27,092 bases of DNA from NCBI GenBank assembly GCA_028290305.1, contig JAQGKC010000043.1, forward strand, positions 1 through 27,092, read 5' to 3'. Position numbers and translations under genes: made by a program. The notes below the pieces were generated by a model, which searched no databases, was not told the DNA's origin, and saw only the letters and a program-made list of their open reading frames with translations. Numbering within the stretch: the stretch's first letter is position 1; every line of letters begins with the position of its first letter. This document shows, in pieces, positions 1 to 8,136 of the stretch. The DNA is from Bradyrhizobium sp. Lineage in GTDB: Bacteria; Pseudomonadota; Alphaproteobacteria; Rhizobiales; Xanthobacteraceae.

Positions 1-920
1 CCGAAATCGTGCTCGACGAGAGCGGCTATACCGAAATGTGGCAGAAGGACCGCTCGGCCGACGCCGCCGGACGCCTCGACAACCTCAAGGAGCTGGTGCG
101 CTCGATGGAGGAATTCGAAAACCTGCAAGGTTTTCTCGAGCACATCTCGCTGGTGATGGACCGCGACGGCGGCGCCGACGACGATGCGGTGTCGCTCATG
201 ACGCTGCATTCGGCCAAGGGGCTCGAATTCGACAACGTGTTCCTGCCCGGCTGGGAGGAAGGCCTGTTTCCGAGCCAGCGTACGCTCGACGAACAGGGCC
301 GCGCGGGCCTCGAAGAAGAGCGCCGCCTCGCCCATGTCGGGCTGACCCGCGCGCGGCGCCGCGCCAAATTATACTTCGCGACCAACCGGCGGATTCACGG
401 CACCTGGTCGACCACGATCCCGTCGCGCTTTCTCGACGAATTGCCGGCGCCGAATGTCGAGATCACGGAATCCAAGGGCGGCTCCGGCTGGGGCGGCAGC
501 AGCGGCTACGGCCCGTCGCGCTTCGACAATGTGGAATCGTTCGGCTCGAGCTATTCGACGCCGGGCTGGCAGCGGGCGCAGGCCAATCGCGCGCGTAACC
601 AGGGTGGCCGCAACGGGCAGGCCGGCGGCGGCTTCAACGAAAGCCAGTCGCCGTTTTCAAGCTCGCGCAGCGATGCTTCGTCATCGCGTAGCGACGCACC
701 CGGCGGCTTCTCCCGCAACAAGCGCGGCCCGATGACCATCGAAGGCGAGTTGATCGCGAAATCGACCGGCACCACCTCGGAATTTTCGCTGGAAGACCGC
801 GTGTTTCACCAGAAATTCGGCTATGGTCAGGTGGTGAAGATCGACGGCAACAAGCTCACCATTGCCTTCGAAAAGGCTGGCGAGAAAAAGGTGGTCGATA
901 GCTTTGTGGAGCGGGTCTAA
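1..920 (+). CDS. uvrD: UvrD/PcrA-type superfamily 1A DNA helicase, C-terminal part (5' truncated by window)
   Basis: ATP-dependent 3'-5' DNA helicase of nucleotide-excision and mismatch repair. Only about 305 C-terminal residues are in the window; the reading frame enters from the left edge at base 3. Helicase motif V is visible (SLMTLHSAKGLEFDNVFLPG, about bases 195-254), then the EGLFPSQR segment and motif VI (EEERRLAHVGLTRAR). A disordered Gly/Ser/Arg-rich linker follows. The protein ends in the small PcrA-type C-terminal domain (DRVFHQKFGYGQVVKI...), which in PcrA/UvrD binds RNA polymerase. The linker holds an exact tandem heptapeptide SSSRSDA twice (657-698). Stop TAA at 918-920. The family call is secure; uvrD versus pcrA is only a naming choice, since alphaproteobacteria use both names. 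Confidence 0.95.
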   Translation, partial: EIVLDESGYTEMWQKDRSADAAGRLDNLKELVRSMEEFENLQGFLEHISLVMDRDGGADDDAVSLMTLHSAKGLEFDNVFLPGWEEGLFPSQRTLDEQGRAGLEEERRLAHVGLTRARRRAKLYFATNRRIHGTWSTTIPSRFLDELPAPNVEITESKGGSGWGGSSGYGPSRFDNVESFGSSYSTPGWQRAQANRARNQGGRNGQAGGGFNESQSPFSSSRSDASSSRSDAPGGFSRNKRGPMTIEGELIAKSTGTTSEFSLEDRVFHQKFGYGQVVKIDGNKLTIAFEKAGEKKVVDSFVERV

Positions 921-955
921 GAAAACTGCATGAAGGCGTCAGCGGGACAGCGCAC

Positions 956-1684
956 TTGTTTGATTGGTTACATTCAAAAAAGCAGCTGTTTAAATTGCCG
1001 GCGGCGAAGAAACCGCCGGGGGGTTTGTTCGGACCTGACGTCCTGCTTGAAGACCTGGAGAAACGCGTTTCGCAATACCTCGCCGATGTTGACCATGGCA
1101 AACTGATCTATCCGGCCTGCAAGCGTACGCTGTCGGACGTGAACGGTGATGTGGGTTCTGTGTGGGATCACACGCGACTGGAAGCGATGCGGTACGTGAT
1201 GTTGGTGCCCGGCCACGAATTTGGACTGCTTAACGCAGCTGTCCGTCAGATCGACATGATGGACGCCTACCTTTTTCAACGGCCCCACGAGGATACCGTG
1301 ATCGATTTCACCGGAACCGCGCCGGCTGATTTTGCCATCGCTATTCTGGCCGGCCTTAACTGGCTGACCCACTGCGCCCAACTGGCGGGCGTCGATCGGG
1401 CCCACCAGTCGGGCACCCATCGCAATTTCAGAAAGCTCGTGACGCTTGCGCAGCGATGGTGGCTCATGGAAGGCGCCGCCGAACGTTGCGGGCAACTGCT
1501 GGCTAATGGAGAGCAGCCACCCATGATGCTCTATTTGATCTGGTCCGAGTACACGCGGCTCGCAAAACAGATCGCCGCCGCCGCAATTTTTGGAGCGTCG
1601 GTCAACCGCTCGGCGAAATTGGTGGTCCTGCCCGCCGACCTCATCCCTCGTTTCGAGGCAGCTAAAGATCCGAGCGATTTATAA
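956..1684 (+). CDS. Orphan hypothetical protein, 242 aa, TTG start
   Basis: I do not recognise this protein. It begins 35 bp after the helicase stop. The only plausible in-frame start near the beginning of the open frame is TTG at 956; no ATG precedes residue 80 or so, and the Shine-Dalgarno match (GGGACAG) is weak. The sequence looks like a soluble, mostly helical protein: a basic N-terminus (MFDWLHSKKQLFKLPAAKKP), a central GTAPADFAIAILAGLNWLTH segment and a helix-rich C-terminus (WWLMEGAAERCG, YLIWSEYTRLAKQ). There is no signal peptide and no convincing membrane segment. It could be co-transcribed with the helicase. The long uninterrupted frame with alternating hydrophobic and polar residues supports real coding; function is unknown. 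Confidence 0.7.
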   Translation: MFDWLHSKKQLFKLPAAKKPPGGLFGPDVLLEDLEKRVSQYLADVDHGKLIYPACKRTLSDVNGDVGSVWDHTRLEAMRYVMLVPGHEFGLLNAAVRQIDMMDAYLFQRPHEDTVIDFTGTAPADFAIAILAGLNWLTHCAQLAGVDRAHQSGTHRNFRKLVTLAQRWWLMEGAAERCGQLLANGEQPPMMLYLIWSEYTRLAKQIAAAAIFGASVNRSAKLVVLPADLIPRFEAAKDPSDL

Positions 1685-1861
1685 AACGTCGTCCAGCTTT
1701 ATGCGGTCTGGTTTTATGAAGGCATCGTCCAGCTTCGCAGCGCTTGCGCGATGGCGAAAGGGTTCCTATCTGTTGCTGCTCGCCCCTCCTCTGCCTTAAG
1801 CAGGCCGAAGTGCCGCTTTATCGCTTTCCCGGTATTTTCGATTCGGATCATCAAGCTCCGC

Positions 1862-2781
<920 letters not shown>

Positions 2782-2785
<4 letters not shown>

Positions 2786-3543
2786 ATTTCAGGGCCGTCC
2801 GCGCGATCTATCTGTTCGAAATGGCGCGAACCTGGCGCACGCTGCTGCAAAGCATCGTCTCGCCCGTGGTTTCGACATCACTGTATTTCGTGGTGTTCGG
2901 CGCGGCGATCGGCTCGCGCATTACCCAGGTGGAAGGTGTGAGTTATGGCACTTTCATCGTGCCGGGACTGGTGATGCTGTCGGTGCTGACGCAGAGCATC
3001 GCCAACGCCTCGTTCGGTATCTACTTCCCGAAATTCGTCGGCACGATTTACGAATTGCTGTCGGCGCCGATATCCTATTTCGAGATCGTACTCGGCTATG
3101 TCGGCGCGGCCGCGACCAAATCGATCATCCTCGGCCTGATCATCCTTGCCACCGCCGGCCTGTTCGTGCCGCTGCAGATTCACCACCCGTGGTGGATGCT
3201 GACGTTCCTGGTGCTGACGGCCGTGACCTTCAGCCTGTTCGGCTTCATCATCGGGATCTGGGCCGACGGCTTCGAAAAGCTGCAGATGATCCCGATGCTG
3301 GTGGTGACGCCGCTGACCTTCCTCGGCGGCAGCTTCTACTCGGTCAACATGCTGCCGTCGGGCTGGCGTACCATCACGCTGCTCAACCCGGTGGTCTATC
3401 TGATCAGCGGCTTCCGCTGGAGCTTTTACGAGATCGCCGACGTCAGCGTGGCCTTGAGCCTCGGCATGACGACAGCGTTCCTCGTCATCTGCATAATCGT
3501 GGTGTGGTGGATCTTCAAGACCGGTTACCGGCTGAAGAACTGA
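2782..3543 (+). CDS. ABC-2 exporter permease, YadH-like
   Basis: Inner-membrane permease partner of the preceding ATPase, 253 aa with about six membrane segments. Family features seen are the N-terminal [29 protein letters not shown] segment, the [22 protein letters not shown] stretch, and the ABC-2 signature region [16 protein letters not shown]...[13 protein letters not shown] near residues 175-215. Length matches E. coli YadH (256 aa), and the pair keeps the same gene order. It overlaps the ATPase gene by four bases. Downstream lies a REP-like palindrome (3580-3671) that separates it from the convergent glycine-zipper gene and may help 3'-end formation. The exported substrate cannot be told from sequence. 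Confidence 0.93.
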
Positions 3544-3579
3544 GACGGCGCCTCAAAACGAAGCGCCATAACTAAGACT

Positions 3580-3671
3580 GTCATTCCGAAGCTCGCAGAG
3601 CGCGAACCCGGAATCTCTGTGCCTATCATCTCGAGATTCCGGGTTCGTCGCTTCGCGACGCCCGGAATGAC
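3580..3671. repeat. REP-like intergenic palindrome, copy 1 (with loop insertion)
   Basis: The element starts GTCATTCCG and ends CGGAATGAC, with internal arms GAACCCGGAATCTC and GAGATTCCGGGTTC forming one long imperfect hairpin. Compared with the copy at 20985, the centre carries about 15 extra bases (TGTGCCTATCATCTC) bounded by CTC, so the apical loop has been enlarged. It lies between convergent genes. Confidence 0.85.
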
Positions 3672-3686
3672 CGACTTGCGAGAAAA

Positions 3687-4019
3687 TTACCGATAGCAGT
3701 GGAAACGATGATAGCGGTTATAGTAGCCGCGGCAGCCATAGCCGCGGTGATAATAGCCGTGGTTCGGGATTCCGAGCACGCCATTCACGGCGCCGACTGC
3801 GCCGCCGACCCCGGCGCCGATGGCGCCGCCAACCACACCGCCCACCGGGCCAGCCGCCCGATTGCCCTCGCGCGCGCCTTCCTGCGCGCCACCGACGATG
3901 CCCTGCGCATGCCCGAGATGGGGAATCGCCAGCAAGGCGAGGATAAGCGCCGCGCCCGCAAGCCTTAGCTTTACGGACGAACCGGTCGGCAGCGTCGATG
4001 TTCTGATCCTGGTCTTCAT
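3687..4019 (-). CDS. Exported glycine-zipper protein with His/Tyr/Cys-rich tail
   Basis: Small secreted or envelope protein, 110 aa. A signal peptide is evident at residues 1-38 (basic N-terminus, hydrophobic LAGAALILALLAIP, cleavage after GHA). A glycine-zipper follows at about residues 56-82, with repeated GxxxG-type spacing (GGVVGGAIGAGVGGAVGAV); such segments insert into or associate with membranes. The C-terminal 25 residues are rich in Tyr, His, Arg and Gly with two Cys, which could bind metal (inference). Start ATG at 4019 has TAGGGA about 8 bases upstream. It is divergent from the L,D-transpeptidase and convergent with the permease. Specific function is unknown. Confidence 0.85.
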   Translation of the reverse strand: MKTRIRTSTLPTGSSVKLRLAGAALILALLAIPHLGHAQGIVGGAQEGAREGNRAAGPVGGVVGGAIGAGVGGAVGAVNGVLGIPNHGYYHRGYGCRGYYNRYHRFHCYR

Positions 4020-4327
4020 CTGAATTCCCTATGCTCGGCCGCTACACGATTAGATCGGCGGGCTGGATGTGTAACGGCGATGTGACCAAAAGGTTGCACG
4101 GCTTTGATGAACTGCACGGACCTTGGTTTCCTCGCGAAAACAGCACCGGCAAGCCGGATTCAGCCGCGCCGCCGCCTTGTTTGCGCCCGCCTGCGCATTA
4201 ACGATGCCCCTGACGGGCCACTGGAACCAAAGCCGGATTCAGGGCATATAGATGGCTTGGGGTAGATGCCCTTGGGGGACGGTGAGAGCGGCGCTGCTGT
4301 AGTCAAGGCCTGGAGGCCAAAGGTAAA
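4020..4327. other. Divergent intergenic region between glycine-zipper and L,D-transpeptidase genes
   Basis: 308 bp without a supportable gene. It must hold the promoters of both flanking divergent genes, but no convincing -35/-10 pair was identified. A perfect 13-bp direct repeat, AAGCCGGATTCAG, occurs at 4151-4163 and 4230-4242, 79 bp apart. The right end carries the transpeptidase ribosome binding site (AAAGG, five bases before the ATG). Confidence 0.5.
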
Positions 4328-5107
4328 ATGCGTTCCTTCCTCGTTGCTTTCATCGGTCTGATGTTGTTCGCCACCGGCGCCGCGCAGGCCAAAGTCTCCA
4401 TCACCGTCGACAAGAATGCGCAACTGATGACCATCGCGGTCGACGGCGTCGAGCGCTACCAGTGGCCGGTCTCGACCGGCAACCCATCCCATGAGACACC
4501 GAACGGCACCTTCCAGACCTTCCGCATGGAGGAAGACCACTACTCCAAGGAATTCGACGACGCGCCGATGCCGCACTCGATCTTCTTCACCAAGGTCGGT
4601 CATGCCATCCACGGCACCGATTCCGAAGGCCACCTCGGCTCGCCGGTTTCCCATGGCTGCGTGCGGCTGTCGCGCGCCAACGCCTCGACGCTTTATGCGC
4701 TGGTGGAGAAGGAAGGCGTGCTCAACACCAGCGTAACGCTCACCGGCTCCTCCCGGATCGCGCTCGCGCGCAATCCGCGGACCCGGGCGAATACAGCGGT
4801 CGCGCGCCGCGACCCGACCCAGCAATACAACGCCGCCGGCGATCCCGTTGTGCTGACGCCGCAGCAGGCAGCGCCCGGGCAGTATGCACCGCAGGTGCAG
4901 CAGGCCGACGACGGTTACATCTATCCCGCCGACGGCAACCCAGACGTAGCGCGCTATCCGGCGCCGCGCAGCAGCCGGCGCCTGTATGACGCGCAGGCCA
5001 CTCCGCAGCAGCAATATTACGCCAACCGCGGCTATGCACCGCAATACGCCGCGCCGCAGGTCTATGCGCCACGGCCGTATTATCAGCCGCGCGGGTTTTT
5101 CGACTGA
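4328..5107 (+). CDS. Exported L,D-transpeptidase (YkuD domain)
   Basis: Periplasmic L,D-transpeptidase, 259 aa; the family makes 3-3 crosslinks in peptidoglycan or attaches proteins to it. The signal peptide covers residues 1-21 (cleavage AQA|K). The YkuD domain spans about 22-142, with the conserved HGT at 95-97 and the catalytic motif SHGCVRL at 108-114; Cys111 is the nucleophile and His109 its partner. The tail (about 145-259) is low-complexity, rich in Gln, Pro, Tyr and Ala, and ends in PRPYYQPRGFFD; such tails are common in rhizobial homologues and may be disordered. ATG at 4328 follows AAAGG. Several paralogues usually exist in these genomes, so no gene symbol is assigned. Confidence 0.95.
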   Translation: MRSFLVAFIGLMLFATGAAQAKVSITVDKNAQLMTIAVDGVERYQWPVSTGNPSHETPNGTFQTFRMEEDHYSKEFDDAPMPHSIFFTKVGHAIHGTDSEGHLGSPVSHGCVRLSRANASTLYALVEKEGVLNTSVTLTGSSRIALARNPRTRANTAVARRDPTQQYNAAGDPVVLTPQQAAPGQYAPQVQQADDGYIYPADGNPDVARYPAPRSSRRLYDAQATPQQQYYANRGYAPQYAAPQVYAPRPYYQPRGFFD

Positions 5108-5139
5108 CAGAGACTATTTCGACCTGAGAGGAGGGACAA

Positions 5140-5162
5140 GCGGGCTCGCTAATCGAGCCCGC
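5140..5162. terminator. Hairpin between convergent genes, candidate bidirectional terminator
   Basis: A perfect 9-bp stem, GCGGGCTCG / CGAGCCCGC, with loop CTAAT lies between the stop of the L,D-transpeptidase (+) and the stop of the PsiF-repeat gene (-). There is no U-tract on either side, so termination is inferred from position and stem strength. Confidence 0.55.
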
Positions 5163-5179
5163 GCAATGCGCTGAGCGAT

Positions 5180-5428
5180 CTACGCTCCTTTTTCACACTT
5201 CTTCATGAAGCTGTTCTTGGCTGCGCCCGAAAGCGGCTTGCCGTCCGCGCTCACGGCCTTGGTCGAGCAGGAATCGGCCATGCACTTCTTCATGAAGGAT
5301 GTCTTCGCAGCGCCTGCGAGCGCCTTGCCGTCTTTGCCGACCGCTTTGCTCTCGCAAGTTTCCTGCGCCATGGCCGTGCCGGCGGCGAACGTCGCAAGCA
5401 TGGCAGCTAAAAATATGCCTCGGATCAT
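5180..5428 (-). CDS. Exported PsiF-repeat protein
   Basis: Small secreted protein, 82 aa. The signal peptide is residues 1-21 (cleavage AMA|Q). The mature part is two tandem copies of the PsiF repeat, each starting and ending with Cys and sharing the core K-A-V-x-x-D-G-K-x-L-x-G-A-A-K-x-S-F-M-K-K-C. The four Cys could form disulfides in the periplasm. E. coli PsiF is phosphate-starvation induced, but no Pho-box was recognised here. The ribosome binding site GAGGAGAG before the ATG at 5428 is very strong, suggesting high expression. A TATAAC that could be a -10 lies at 5445-5450 on the minus strand, with no good -35. Molecular function is unknown. Confidence 0.9.
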   Translation of the reverse strand: MIRGIFLAAMLATFAAGTAMAQETCESKAVGKDGKALAGAAKTSFMKKCMADSCSTKAVSADGKPLSGAAKNSFMKKCEKGA

Positions 5429-5692
5429 GTCTCTCTCCTCTTTTGTTATAGAAACAGGATTTGACAGTAAGTTCCGCGTTCGATCAAGAGGGCGGCATGG
5501 TTGTGAAAGAGGCAGCTACCGGCCCGCGCTGCTCTGAACTTTATGTTCGAGTAACCATCGCGCCGAGGACTCCACGATACGCCGCATGCCCGCCCTGCGC
5601 ACCGACCTCCAAACACACGACTTTACCGCTTCTTACACAATTGCCACTAGGTCTGCGCGTCATCGCGGTATCTCCGCGTATGCGGTACAGTC

Positions 5693-8101
5693 ATGTTGAA
5701 GGTCTACAATTGCGTCGCTAACGCTCACGATCTCAGGCTTGTCGGTCTTGCTGCCTTTGTTTGCGTTCTGGCATCCTTCACAGCGATCAACCTGCTTCGC
5801 CACGCTCGCAAATCGAGCGCCCAGTTGCGGCCGGTATGGCTCGCGATATCCGCGATATCGACGGGCTTCGGCATCTGGGCGACGCACTTCGTCGCCATGC
5901 TTGCATTCACGCCGGGAATTCCGAGCGGCTATAATATCACCTTAACCATCCTGTCGCTGGTCGCAGCCATCTTGCTGACCGGCGCCGGGCTTGCCGTGTC
6001 CTTGATTCCGAACTGGCGCCACGGGCCATGGATGGGCGGCGCGATCGTCGCCGGCGGCATCGCAACGATGCACTACACCGGCATGGCAGCGTTTGAAGTT
6101 GCCGGCATCATTTTGTGGGATCCCTTCCTTGTCTTTGCGTCGATCATGATTGCGGCGGGTGTTGGCGCGATTGCGCTTCCTGTTGGCGTCCATGGTACGG
6201 AAGAGAAATGGAAAATTGGCGGCGCCCTTCTTTTGACGCTCGCGATCTGCGGCCATCATTTTACGGCCATGGCCGCAGCTTCGATCATTCCCGATCCTGC
6301 CATCGAGGTTCCGCAATCGACACTGCCTGCCGGATTGCTTGCGGTAGCGGTGGCACTCGCGAGCTTTGTTATTATCGGGCTGGCGCTGGCGGCAGTCGTG
6401 CTCGACATCCGCGACCGGCGCCGCTCCGAGCTCGAAGTCGATCACATGCGCGATCTCGCCAATGCCTCGGTAGAGGGGCTTCTGGTTTGCGACGGCGAGA
6501 CGATCATATCCGTCAATACCAGCTTTGCCCTCCTCGCGGGATTACCTGCTTCCAGTCTCGTCGGTGTCGGACTCGAAAGCTGTTTTCCGGATAACGCTGT
6601 ACGCGCCAAGCTTCTCGCTGGATCGAACCAGACGGTTGAAACGAGCCTGCGGCATAGCGATGGTTCGATGGCGCCTGTCGAATTGCTTTTGAGACCGATT
6701 GTCTTCTCCGGGCGGCCGCACCACGTCGTTGCCGTGCGCGATCTGCAGGCACGCAAGGAAGCCGAGCAGCATATTCACTACCTCGCCCATCACGACGCAC
6801 TGACATCGCTTCCCAACCGCAGTTACTTCAACTCGCGAGTCGATCAGGAAATCGCCGCTCTCTCCAGCGGCGAGAGCCTCGCCGTGCTTTGCCTCGACCT
6901 CGACCGGTTCAAGGAAGTCAACGATCTGTTCGGCCACGCGGCCGGAGACACGGTGCTTCAGACAGTCGCGTCGCGCGTCACCGCGGTGCTCGGCGAGCGT
7001 CAGATGATGGCGCGTTTGGGTGGCGACGAGTTCGCCATTCTGATGCCCGGGATTACAAATCCGGCCGCTGCGAGCCGGCTCGCTGAGACCATTTTGGGCG
7101 CCCTGCGCGAGACCAGCGATACGCCGGAGACCAACAGCATCTCAACCAGCATCGGTATTGCGATTTGCCCTGATGACGCCAGGGATCGCGAAGCGCTTCT
7201 CAGCCACGCCGACACGGCGCTCTACCGCGCCAAGACCGACGGCCGCAATACCTATCGCTTCTTTGAAGCAAGCATGGGCGCTGCAGTCCGCGAACGCCGG
7301 ATGCTCGAGCACGATCTGCGTTTGGCGATTGCGCGCGACGAGTTGCGGCTGGTGTATCAGCCGCAGAAAGGTACGCAAAGCCAGGTCATGACCGGCTTCG
7401 AGGCCCTGCTGCGCTGGAAGCACCCGGTACGGGGCGAGATTTCACCCGCGATGTTTATTCCGATCGCCGAGGAAACGGGCGCCATCCTGGAGATCGGCGA
7501 CTGGGTCATAAAGACGGCATGCCGCGAGGCCGCGACATGGGAGCAACCGTTGACCGTGGCTGTCAACGTCTCGGCGGTGCAGCTTTACAATGCGGATTTT
7601 GTGCAGGAACTTCATCAAACCTTGCTGGACACCGGCCTGTCGCCACGCCTCCTTGAGATTGAGATTACGGAAACGGCGCTGGTGCGCGACTTCAACCGGG
7701 CGCTGACGACACTGCGGCTGGTCAAAGCGCTCGGCGTCCGCATCGCCATGGATGACTTTGGGACCGGATATTCGTCGCTCTCGAACTTGCGGGCATTTCC
7801 GTTCGACAAGATCAAGATCGATGGCTCGTTCATCAAGTCGGTCAATTCCAACGACCAGGCGGCGACGATCGTCCGTGCGGTGCTGGGGCTTGGGCGCGGG
7901 CTTGGTTTGCCGGTTTTAGCCGAAGGCGTCGAGACCGACGCCGAACTGCAATTCCTGCGCGACGAGCGTTGCGACGAGGTGCAGGGCTATCTGCTTGGAC
8001 GCCCCGCTGCCATCAGCAGCTTCCGCTATTTAACGCATGCCGAAGCCGTTCTCGACAACGTAACAGACGAACCTGTTATGCCGCTCGTAAAAAGCGCCTG
8101 A
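5693..8101 (+). CDS. MHYT-PAS-GGDEF-EAL cyclic-di-GMP synthase/phosphodiesterase
   Basis: Membrane-bound c-di-GMP enzyme, 802 aa. The N-terminal sensor (about 1-240) has roughly seven membrane helices with three MHYT-type motifs: WATHF at 62-66, MHYT at 126-129 and GHHFT at 187-191. Such motifs are proposed to bind metal and sense a diatomic gas. A PAS-like domain follows (about 250-355). The diguanylate cyclase domain has an intact GGDEF at 443-447; the usual inhibitory RxxD upstream is absent (GERQ occupies that place). The phosphodiesterase domain has EAL at 570-572, plus NVS, ITET, DDFGTGYSSL, KIDGSF and EGVET, so it looks catalytically complete. Both activities are possible; net direction is unknown. 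It is transcribed alone and converges with the next gene. Confidence 0.95.
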   Translation: MLKVYNCVANAHDLRLVGLAAFVCVLASFTAINLLRHARKSSAQLRPVWLAISAISTGFGIWATHFVAMLAFTPGIPSGYNITLTILSLVAAILLTGAGLAVSLIPNWRHGPWMGGAIVAGGIATMHYTGMAAFEVAGIILWDPFLVFASIMIAAGVGAIALPVGVHGTEEKWKIGGALLLTLAICGHHFTAMAAASIIPDPAIEVPQSTLPAGLLAVAVALASFVIIGLALAAVVLDIRDRRRSELEVDHMRDLANASVEGLLVCDGETIISVNTSFALLAGLPASSLVGVGLESCFPDNAVRAKLLAGSNQTVETSLRHSDGSMAPVELLLRPIVFSGRPHHVVAVRDLQARKEAEQHIHYLAHHDALTSLPNRSYFNSRVDQEIAALSSGESLAVLCLDLDRFKEVNDLFGHAAGDTVLQTVASRVTAVLGERQMMARLGGDEFAILMPGITNPAAASRLAETILGALRETSDTPETNSISTSIGIAICPDDARDREALLSHADTALYRAKTDGRNTYRFFEASMGAAVRERRMLEHDLRLAIARDELRLVYQPQKGTQSQVMTGFEALLRWKHPVRGEISPAMFIPIAEETGAILEIGDWVIKTACREAATWEQPLTVAVNVSAVQLYNADFVQELHQTLLDTGLSPRLLEIEITETALVRDFNRALTTLRLVKALGVRIAMDDFGTGYSSLSNLRAFPFDKIKIDGSFIKSVNSNDQAATIVRAVLGLGRGLGLPVLAEGVETDAELQFLRDERCDEVQGYLLGRPAAISSFRYLTHAEAVLDNVTDEPVMPLVKSA

Positions 8102-8136
8102 GAACGCTGCCTGACGCCGAACCGCGCGCATTCATG

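Noticed and set aside
4160..5044. 294-aa open frame on the minus strand
   Set aside because: It lies opposite the L,D-transpeptidase gene, which has a signal peptide and full catalytic motif; the minus frame is Arg/Gly-rich and shows no domain.
5445..5475. GGAAC on the minus strand as an EcfG (general stress) promoter for the PsiF-repeat gene
   Set aside because: The required GTT -10 element is not at 16-17 bp; the nearest match is at about 14 bp.
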